Shown piece by piece: positions 7,766 to 12,277 of a stretch of 14,389 nt of DNA. Every line of letters starts with the position of its first letter. The stretch's first letter is position 1. The stretch is from Holdemanella hominis. GTDB lineage: Bacteria; Bacillota_I; Bacilli_A; Erysipelotrichales; Erysipelotrichaceae. The stretch is taken from NCBI RefSeq assembly GCF_014306155.1, contig NZ_JACRWH010000058.1, positions 1 through 14,389 of the forward strand, given 5' to 3'. The notes below the pieces were generated by a model. That model was not told where the DNA came from. It saw nothing but the letters and a program-made list of their open reading frames with translations, and searched no databases. A program made the translations under genes and the position numbers.

Positions 7766-7789
7766 AAGAAGTGATGTTACTCACTTCTT
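7766..7789. terminator. Bidirectional terminator between the small gene and the M32 carboxypeptidase gene
   Basis: AAGAAGTGA (7766-7774) pairs with TCACTTCTT (7781-7789) around a 6-base loop. On the minus strand the stem is followed by a good U-tract (TTC following T-runs from AAAAA at 7763-7767), so it mainly serves the carboxypeptidase gene. The plus-strand tail is weak. Confidence 0.75.
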
Positions 7790-7793
7790 CATG

Positions 7794-9290
7794 TTAGTCT
7801 AGATTGTATAATTTCTTATATTTTTTGATTAAATAATCTGTGTAGTAATCAGGATTAAATGGTTCTCCACTTACTTCTTCTACGATTTCAGCCATAGATT
7901 TACTTGCAGCATAATGGTGTACATTTTCTTTTAACCAGTTTGTGATTTTTTCAAAGTGGTTTGTTAGTAGGGCTTCTTCTACGTCAAATTGTTTTTCCAT
8001 TGTTGCATACAATTGTGCAGCATAAGCACTACCCAATGCGTATGTTGGGAAGTATCCTAAATAGCCTGTAGACCAGTGCATATCTTGTAAGACACCTTCT
8101 TTATAGTTTGCAGGACGAACACCTAAATATTCTTCGTATTTATCGGCCCATAGTTCTGGTAACTTATCATAATCTACATTGCCTTTCGCAATTTCTTTTT
8201 CGATTTCATAACGAACCATAATGTGTAATGGGTATGTTAATTCATCCGCTTCTGTACGAATCAAAGCACATTCAGTTTTATTGATCATGTTTACTAACTC
8301 GTCAACAGACACATCTTTAAATTCTGGGAATAAATTTACTAATTGATTATAGTTTGCTTGCCAGAATGCATGACTTCTACCAACGTGGTTTTCTAAGAAA
8401 CGAGATTGCGATTCGTGCGCAGCCGAACCAACAGCTTGTGTAAGCATGGTTCCTTCAAATGCAGGATCCATTTGTAGTCCATAAAGAGCATGTCCATATT
8501 CGTGTACAGTTGAAAGGATAGCACTCAAAAATTGGTCTGGATAATAGTGTGTTGTGATACGAGCGTCGTTGCTTGAGAAGAAATCTGTGAATGGGTGTTC
8601 TGTCGTTGAAAGGTATACTTTACCAAAATCTACTTTCATGAAGTCACAAATAACATCCATAAATTTTTCTTGGCGATCCACTGCATAAGTTTCATGAAGT
8701 AAGTCATCATTGATTTGTGGTTTGTTTTGAATTTCATGAATTAATGGAACTAATTTTTCTTTAACATTATTAAAGAATGCATCATATTTTTCTTGTGTCA
8801 TTCCCTTTTCATAACGATCCAATAATACATCATACGCATTATTTCCATTGAATTTAGGATCATATTCTAAAAGGTGCAAAGTCTCTTTCATGATGGCTTG
8901 TAAATGCGGTTTGAAATGTTCATAGTTATCTGCTTCTTTAGCTTCATGCCAAGCAAGTTCACTATCTGCTTTGACTTTGACATAGTTCGCATATACATCA
9001 CTAGGAATGTTTTCAGATTGAGCTAATGCTTCAAGACGATAATCGACTTCTTTCTTTTCTAAACTTCCTTCTGGCAATGTCTTTGCGTATTCCTTGATTT
9101 TTTTGATTGTTTCTGGATCATTTTCAATGATGAATGCTTGTTTAGATAGTCTAGACAACATTTCATTTGAATAAGGAATTCCTTTCTTAGGTGCAATTGT
9201 CATTTGTTCAAAATAGATTGTTGAGAATGCCAATGAGAAGGCATCTAATGTTCTTTCGTATTCTTGATAGAATGGTTCAAATTTTAACAT
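7794..9290 (-). CDS. Metallocarboxypeptidase of family M32 (carboxypeptidase Taq type)
   Basis: A 498-residue cytosolic zinc enzyme that removes C-terminal amino acids from peptides, with broad specificity apart from proline-like ends. The zinc-binding motif HEYGH is at 263-267. AAHESQSRF follows with the Glu expected as third ligand. Late in the protein comes HWSTGYLGYFPTYALG, a hallmark of the M32 family. The length matches the usual ~500 residues. The start is the ATG complementary to 9288-9290, preceded on the minus strand by AAGGAGGA about seven bases away; the frame stays open further upstream but runs through the promoter region. It is transcribed alone and diverges from the nitroreductase gene. 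Confidence 0.95.
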   Translation of the reverse strand: MLKFEPFYQEYERTLDAFSLAFSTIYFEQMTIAPKKGIPYSNEMLSRLSKQAFIIENDPETIKKIKEYAKTLPEGSLEKKEVDYRLEALAQSENIPSDVYANYVKVKADSELAWHEAKEADNYEHFKPHLQAIMKETLHLLEYDPKFNGNNAYDVLLDRYEKGMTQEKYDAFFNNVKEKLVPLIHEIQNKPQINDDLLHETYAVDRQEKFMDVICDFMKVDFGKVYLSTTEHPFTDFFSSNDARITTHYYPDQFLSAILSTVHEYGHALYGLQMDPAFEGTMLTQAVGSAAHESQSRFLENHVGRSHAFWQANYNQLVNLFPEFKDVSVDELVNMINKTECALIRTEADELTYPLHIMVRYEIEKEIAKGNVDYDKLPELWADKYEEYLGVRPANYKEGVLQDMHWSTGYLGYFPTYALGSAYAAQLYATMEKQFDVEEALLTNHFEKITNWLKENVHHYAASKSMAEIVEEVSGEPFNPDYYTDYLIKKYKKLYNLD

Positions 9291-9310
9291 GGTTAAATCC
9301 TCCTTCTTGT

Positions 9311-9319
9311 ATTGTAACA
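9311..9319 (-). promoter_or_regulatory. Probable promoter of the M32 carboxypeptidase gene
   Basis: On the minus strand, TG plus one base precedes TACAAT (complement of 9311-9316), forming an extended -10. A weak -35, ATGACT, lies 16 bases further up. The message would start near 9304 with a leader of about 15 bases. Confidence 0.45.
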
Positions 9320-9367
9320 CAAAGAAAAGAATAGTCATTATATAATGAAAGCGAATTTTCAAAATGG

Positions 9368-9376
9368 TGATATAAT
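9368..9376 (+). promoter_or_regulatory. Extended -10 promoter of the nitroreductase gene
   Basis: TG at 9368-9369, one base, then TATAAT at 9371-9376. No good -35 is visible. The start codon is 22 bases downstream, the same distance as at purF. Confidence 0.6.
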
Positions 9377-9398
9377 ACAGAAAAAAGGAGTAAAGAGT

Positions 9399-9899
9399 AT
9401 GGATGCAATTTTTAATCGTACAAGTATAAGAAAATATAAACAAGAATCATTAAAAAAAGAAGAGATTGATTTGATTTTAAAGGCGGCATTTAGTGCACCT
9501 AGCGCTAGAAATAGTCAGCCTTGGCAATTTATTGTTGTTCAAAACAAAGATACATTAAAGGATTTAAGTCAAATGACACCCTATGCATCTTTTCTAAAAG
9601 ATGCAGCTATGGGAATAGTTGTTTGTGCAGATAAAAATAAGAATGATAGTTTGGATTATTGTCAACAAGACTTGGCAGCGGCTACAGAGAATATGTTGGT
9701 TGAAGCGAAAAGTTTGGGTATTGGTTCATGCTGGCTGGGTGTGTATCCGAATGAAGAGCGTTATTTGGCTTTAAACCAATATTTTAAATTGCCAAAAGGA
9801 ATTGTTCCAATGTGGATGATTTCATTTGGATATATAGATCAAGAAGAGGTTGTAAAAGATAAGTTTGATTCTTCAAAGGTGCATTATGAAAAGTATTAA
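9399..9899 (+). CDS. Nitroreductase family FMN-dependent oxidoreductase
   Basis: A 166-residue protein with the N-terminal RTSIRKY phosphate-binding motif (7-13) for FMN. APSARNSQPWQF follows at about residues 32-43, with a C-terminal GIGSCWLG region typical of short nitroreductases. Such enzymes reduce nitro compounds, quinones or flavins with NAD(P)H; the physiological substrate is unknown. ATG 9399 follows AAAAAAGGAG (9381-9390) by eight bases. An in-frame ATG at 9345 lies upstream of the promoter and is rejected. The gene end overlaps the GNAT gene by 14 bases, so the two form a translationally coupled pair. Confidence 0.92.
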   Translation: MDAIFNRTSIRKYKQESLKKEEIDLILKAAFSAPSARNSQPWQFIVVQNKDTLKDLSQMTPYASFLKDAAMGIVVCADKNKNDSLDYCQQDLAAATENMLVEAKSLGIGSCWLGVYPNEERYLALNQYFKLPKGIVPMWMISFGYIDQEEVVKDKFDSSKVHYEKY

Positions 9900-10395
9900 T
9901 ATTGTTGAGTGTAAAAATGAGGATGATTTAAAAGAAATAGCTATTCTTGCCGAAAAGATTTGGCATGAATTCTTTCCTGGAATCATTTCAGAAGCACAGA
10001 TTGATTATATGGTAGAAAAGTTTCAAAGTTTTGATGCCATGCAAGACCAAGTAAAACATCAGCAGTATCATTATCATAAGGTATATGAAGGTGATGAGTT
10101 GGTTGGATATATTGGTTTGCAGAATCGGCCGGATCGTTTATTCTTGTCTAAACTGTATTTAAAGGATTCAGCTAGAGGAAAGCACTATGCGACTGAAATG
10201 TTTGAGTATGTAAAGAAACAGGCAGAAAAGTATTGTTACTCATCTATTTATTTGACTTGTAATAAATATAATAAACATAGTCTAGCTGTATATGAGAAGT
10301 TTGGTTTTCAATGGATTGATTCTGTACAGACAGATATAGGAAATGATTTCATCATGGATGATTACATCTTAGAATATCGATTAGGGACATTTTAA
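9886..10395 (+). CDS. GNAT family N-acetyltransferase
   Basis: A 169-residue protein of the Gcn5-related acetyltransferase fold. The beta strand and acetyl-CoA loop are seen as LYLKDSARGKHYATEMF, where the pyrophosphate-binding R/Q-x-x-G-x-G/A motif is reduced to RGKHYA. The C-terminal NKYNKHSLAVYEKFGFQ is the usual B motif, followed by MDDYILE. It transfers an acetyl group from acetyl-CoA to an unknown small molecule or amine. ATG 9886 overlaps the nitroreductase gene by 14 bases and has AAAGGTG (9875-9881) just before it; an in-frame start at 9865 is less likely. A terminator at the stop codon closes the two-gene unit. Confidence 0.9.
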   Translation: MKSINIVECKNEDDLKEIAILAEKIWHEFFPGIISEAQIDYMVEKFQSFDAMQDQVKHQQYHYHKVYEGDELVGYIGLQNRPDRLFLSKLYLKDSARGKHYATEMFEYVKKQAEKYCYSSIYLTCNKYNKHSLAVYEKFGFQWIDSVQTDIGNDFIMDDYILEYRLGTF

Positions 10396-10411
10396 TAAGT
10401 GTCCTTTTTCT
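10383..10411 (+). terminator. Rho-independent terminator after the GNAT gene
   Basis: AGGGACATTT (10383-10392) pairs with AAGTGTCCTT (10397-10406), including two G-T pairs, followed by a T-rich tail. The stop codon lies in the loop. Confidence 0.8.
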
Positions 10412-10429
10412 AGTTCGAAAATAATTCCT

Positions 10430-10544
10430 TCATAATAGGCTACCAAACTCATCTAAGTATTTAATCGATATAAATAGTGTCAATAATTCTTTAAGAATCA
10501 TGCATACCTAATTTACCTTAGATGAATTTGGTAACCTATCATGA
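10430..10544. repeat. 28-bp near-perfect inverted repeat with a 59-base centre
   Basis: The left arm 10430-10457 and the right arm 10517-10544 match at 25 of 28 positions. All three differences would be G-U pairs in RNA from the minus strand, so that strand folds into an unbroken 28-bp stem. The centre contains a 13-base palindrome ATTCTTTAAGAAT. T-runs follow on the right. The structure is much larger than an ordinary terminator and fits a miniature transposable element, a structured RNA or the ends of a lost element. No target duplication was recognised. Confidence 0.7.
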
Positions 10545-10565
10545 TTTTTTTCCTTTTGAGACATC

Positions 10566-10574
10566 TGATATAAC
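10566..10574 (+). promoter_or_regulatory. Possible extended -10 promoter downstream of the large inverted repeat
   Basis: TG at 10566-10567, one base, then TATAAC at 10569-10574. No clear -35 is seen. It would give the peptide gene at 10772 a leader of about 190 bases; the TATAAT at 10652 is the alternative. Confidence 0.3.
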
Positions 10575-10651
10575 TGGGTGATTTATTTTGTGTTTATAAA
10601 ACAATTTTTTAAAAATTTACCGGATTTAATAATGTTTTCACATTGGATCTT

Positions 10652-10657
10652 TATAAT
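10652..10657 (+). promoter_or_regulatory. Candidate -10 of the small membrane peptide mRNA
   Basis: A perfect TATAAT, but without a recognisable -35 or a TG extension. A start near 10664 would put GGCTACTGGA (10665-10674), which is complementary to the 3' end of the same message, at the very 5' end of the mRNA. That placement is the main reason to prefer it. Confidence 0.4.
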
Positions 10658-10741
10658 AAAAATTGGCTACTGGATGTGGTTGGTGGTTGCCTCTTGTTAA
10701 GGAGATTTAAAGCCTTGAATCTTGAATTCCAGGTAAGTAGA

Positions 10742-10765
10742 TCCTTCTATTTTTTTGCAGGAGGA
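10742..10765 (+). promoter_or_regulatory. Shine-Dalgarno-sequestering hairpin of the peptide mRNA
   Basis: TCCTTCT (10742-10748) pairs with AGGAGGA (10759-10765) over seven positions, one of them G-U, with a 10-base loop. The paired right arm is the whole ribosome site of the peptide gene, so translation should be low unless the hairpin opens. This is a common device in type I toxin messages. Confidence 0.6.
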
Positions 10766-10771
10766 AAGCTT

Positions 10772-10873
10772 ATGCATATATATCTACATATTGATGTTGC
10801 TTTTGTTTTATTTGCCATAGTAGAAATACTAAAAGTAACATTGATTATTATAGAAAAATGCAAAAAGCACTAA
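10772..10873 (+). CDS. 33-residue hydrophobic peptide, candidate type I toxin
   Basis: The peptide starts at ATG 10772, seven bases after a perfect AGGAGG (10759-10764). It has a short N-terminus with Asp8, a hydrophobic stretch at about 9-27 interrupted by Glu18 and Lys21 (core AFVLFAIVEILKV), and a positively charged end EKCKKH. One short membrane helix with a basic tail is the usual form of type I toxins, which act on the membrane. The context supports this: a sequestered ribosome site, a long leader, and an opposing RNA over the 3' end. I do not recognise the family; it lacks the motifs I know from TxpA/BsrG, Fst or holin-like toxins. A TTG-started frame from 10643 would lengthen it to 76 residues but has no ribosome site. 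It could also be a small regulatory membrane peptide. Confidence 0.65.
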   Translation: MHIYLHIDVAFVLFAIVEILKVTLIIIEKCKKH

Positions 10874-10957
10874 TCACCACTAGCAATGGAAATAGATTAG
10901 TGCTTCAGCATTAACTATATTTCAGAGCAGCCACTGCTTTTCCAGTAGCTTTTCTCT
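10855..10957 (-). ncRNA. Candidate antisense RNA (antitoxin) over the 3' end of the peptide mRNA
   Basis: On the minus strand a perfect TATAAT (complement of 10964-10969) predicts a start near 10957. The RNA would begin with a hairpin GCTACTG/CAGTGGC (10949-10943 with 10936-10930, one G-U pair). It would end in an 11-bp terminator stem (10905-10895 with 10875-10865) followed by U-rich sequence. The length is about 100 nt. It is complementary to the last six codons of the peptide gene and the whole 3' untranslated region, the layout of txpA/RatA and bsrG/SR4. No open frame with a ribosome site is seen in it. Confidence 0.6.
10865..10905 (-). terminator. Terminator of the antisense RNA
   Basis: AAGCACTAATC and GATTAGTGCTT form a perfect 11-bp stem with a 19-base loop. 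The minus strand continues with T-runs around a GCA; the plus strand continues with CAGCATT, so only minus-strand RNA would stop here. The peptide stop codon (10871-10873) lies inside the stem. Confidence 0.7.
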
Positions 10958-10960
10958 ATT
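10930..10960 (+). terminator. Probable terminator of the peptide mRNA
   Basis: GCCACTG (10930-10936) pairs with CAGTAGC (10943-10949) with one mismatch, followed by TTTTCTCTATT. The same sequence on the other strand forms the 5' hairpin of the antisense RNA. Confidence 0.5.
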
Positions 10961-10963
10961 TGT

Positions 10964-10992
10964 ATTATACCGATAAAGGAATGGTTATGCAA
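10964..10992 (-). promoter_or_regulatory. Promoter of the antisense RNA
   Basis: On the minus strand the -10 is a perfect TATAAT (complement of 10964-10969). TTGCAT (complement of 10987-10992) lies exactly 17 bases upstream as a partial -35. Confidence 0.55.
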
Positions 10993-11057
10993 ATTTATTG
11001 GATTATTATGGTTTAGATGCAAAGCATATCAAAGAATTTGTTGAATCATTAAAATAA
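10977..11057 (+). pseudogene. Tail of a decayed gene, 26 codons before a stop and a native terminator
   Basis: One frame reads RNGYANLLDYYGLDAKHIK and a further seven residues to a TAA at 11055-11057. This looks like the C-terminal helices of a real protein, and a strong terminator sits directly on the stop codon as at other genes here. The frame is closed by a stop at 10974, has no usable start, and carries the -35 of the antisense promoter. The original product cannot be named. It could be chance, but the pairing with a terminator argues against that. Confidence 0.4.
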
Positions 11058-11087
11058 GATGGAGTTTGACTTCATCTTTCTTTTTTT
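11056..11087 (+). terminator. Rho-independent terminator upstream of the DAHP synthase gene
   Basis: AAGATG-G-AGT (11056-11065) pairs with ACT-T-CATCTT (11069-11078), followed by TCTTTTTTT. Confidence 0.85.
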
Positions 11088-11114
11088 GAAAAAATTTTTA
11101 GAATATGATATTGT
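11086..11114 (+). promoter_or_regulatory. Promoter of the DAHP synthase gene
   Basis: TTGAAA (11086-11091), a 17-base spacer, and TATTGT (11109-11114) with TG at 11106-11107. The message would start near 11121. The leader of about 23 bases leaves no room for a T-box or peptide attenuator. The -35 overlaps the U-tract of the preceding terminator. Confidence 0.55.
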
Positions 11115-11143
11115 CAAAGGGTGATTAAAGAGGGATGTTGAAT

Positions 11144-12175
11144 ATGGATATGAAGAAGATACAGGAGTTACCAACTCCAGAAGAATTAAAGAAGGAGTTT
11201 CCTTTGCCTTATAAGGTGCAAAAAATCAAGAAACAAAGAGATCAGGAAATTGAAGATATTTTTACTGGAAAAGATGATCGTTTAATTTTAATTATTGGTC
11301 CTTGTAGTGCGGATCGTGAAGATTCGGTTTTAGACTATATGAATCGTTTGGCTGTTTTACAGGAAAAAGTAAAAGATAAGATTTTTATGATTCCACGTGT
11401 CTATACAAATAAACCTCGTACAAAGGGTGTTGGATATAAGGGGATGTTGCATCAGCCAGATCCACATGCCGAAGAGGATATGTTGAAGGGAATCATTGCG
11501 ATTCGTAAACTGCATACAGATGTAGTAACACAAACTGGTTTTACTTGTGCAGAAGAGATGCTGTATCCAGAAAATCATGCGTATTTATCGGATTTATTAG
11601 GATATGTTGCCATAGGGGCAAGAAGCGTTGAAAATCAACAACATCGTATTGTGGCTAGTGGTGTAGGAATTCCTGCAGGAATGAAGAATCCGACAGGTGG
11701 AGATCTTACAGTCATGATGAATTCTATTGTGGCAGCGCAAGCCGATCAAAGATTTGTATATCGTGGCTGGGAAGTACAGACTGAGGGAAATCCACTAGCT
11801 CATGCGATATTAAGAGGATATGTGGATAAGTTCAATCATGCGCATGCGAATTATCACTATGAAGATTTGATGGAGTTGATTCACTTATATGAAAAGTCAG
11901 ATTTAAAGAATCCGGCTTGTATTGTAGATTGTAATCACTCGAATTCAAATAAACAATATTTAGAACAGATTCGTATTGCCAAGGATGTTATGCATTCTAG
12001 AAGTAAATCGGAAGATATCAAAAAGCTGGTGAAAGGCTTAATGATTGAAAGTTATTTAGAGGATGGAAATCAGCCAACAGATGGTAATGTGTATGGAAAG
12101 TCGATCACAGATCCTTGTCTTGGCTGGGATAAGACAGAACAATTGGTTTTAGATTTATATGAGTTGTGCGATTAG
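11144..12175 (+). CDS. 3-deoxy-7-phosphoheptulonate synthase, class I (AroG/AroF type)
   Basis: The enzyme joins phosphoenolpyruvate and erythrose 4-phosphate, the first step of the shikimate pathway to aromatic amino acids. The 343-residue product has GPCS with metal ligand Cys54, KPRT (90-93) for PEP binding, GARSVENQ (~158-165), the ligand His265 in DCNHSNSNK, Glu302 in IESY and Asp323 in TDPCLGW. All four metal ligands of the E. coli type enzyme are thus present. I chose ATG 11144 because AGAGGG (11129-11134) is nine bases upstream; ATG 11135 directly abuts that site. The gene stands alone and is convergent with ftsH. Feedback specificity for Phe, Tyr or Trp cannot be read with confidence. 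Confidence 0.95.
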   Translation: MDMKKIQELPTPEELKKEFPLPYKVQKIKKQRDQEIEDIFTGKDDRLILIIGPCSADREDSVLDYMNRLAVLQEKVKDKIFMIPRVYTNKPRTKGVGYKGMLHQPDPHAEEDMLKGIIAIRKLHTDVVTQTGFTCAEEMLYPENHAYLSDLLGYVAIGARSVENQQHRIVASGVGIPAGMKNPTGGDLTVMMNSIVAAQADQRFVYRGWEVQTEGNPLAHAILRGYVDKFNHAHANYHYEDLMELIHLYEKSDLKNPACIVDCNHSNSNKQYLEQIRIAKDVMHSRSKSEDIKKLVKGLMIESYLEDGNQPTDGNVYGKSITDPCLGWDKTEQLVLDLYELCD

Positions 12176-12184
12176 GAAGCGTTG

Positions 12185-12251
12185 TAAAATGGTACCCACA
12201 AGTGAGTATCACAACTGTCACGTTGTTGTCCTCCTTATGGGTACCATTTTA
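12185..12251. terminator. 14-bp perfect inverted repeat between convergent genes, probable bidirectional terminator
   Basis: TAAAATGGTACCCA (12185-12198) pairs perfectly with TGGGTACCATTTTA (12238-12251). The 39-base centre has a small inner stem ACAAC/GTTGT (12211-12215 with 12222-12226) and the word CCTCCTT (12230-12236). Both strands end in a T-rich arm, so aroF and ftsH messages may both stop here. The loop is unusually long for a simple terminator. Confidence 0.6.
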
Positions 12252-12277
12252 GATTTTAAATGATCTTCATCCTTTTC

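Noticed and set aside
7383..8013. A 15-base word ATTGTTGCATACAAT at 7383-7397 and again at 7999-8013
   Set aside because: The second copy lies inside coding sequence of the M32 gene, no longer homology surrounds either copy, and the word is AT-rich; likely chance.
10643..10771. A 43-codon extension of the small peptide from a TTG start
   Set aside because: There is no ribosome site before 10643, the stretch looks like untranslated leader, and a perfect AGGAGG stands before ATG 10772.
11088..11143. Search for a T-box, leader peptide or riboswitch before the DAHP synthase gene
   Set aside because: The predicted message starts near 11121, leaving about 23 bases, and no such fold is visible.
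12105..12221. A 38-codon minus-strand frame with GTG start, eight bases after a perfect AAGGAGG in the aroF-ftsH hairpin
   Set aside because: The frame runs almost entirely antisense to aroF, its composition looks like an antisense shadow, and no promoter is visible. The AAGGAGG is more simply part of the hairpin centre.
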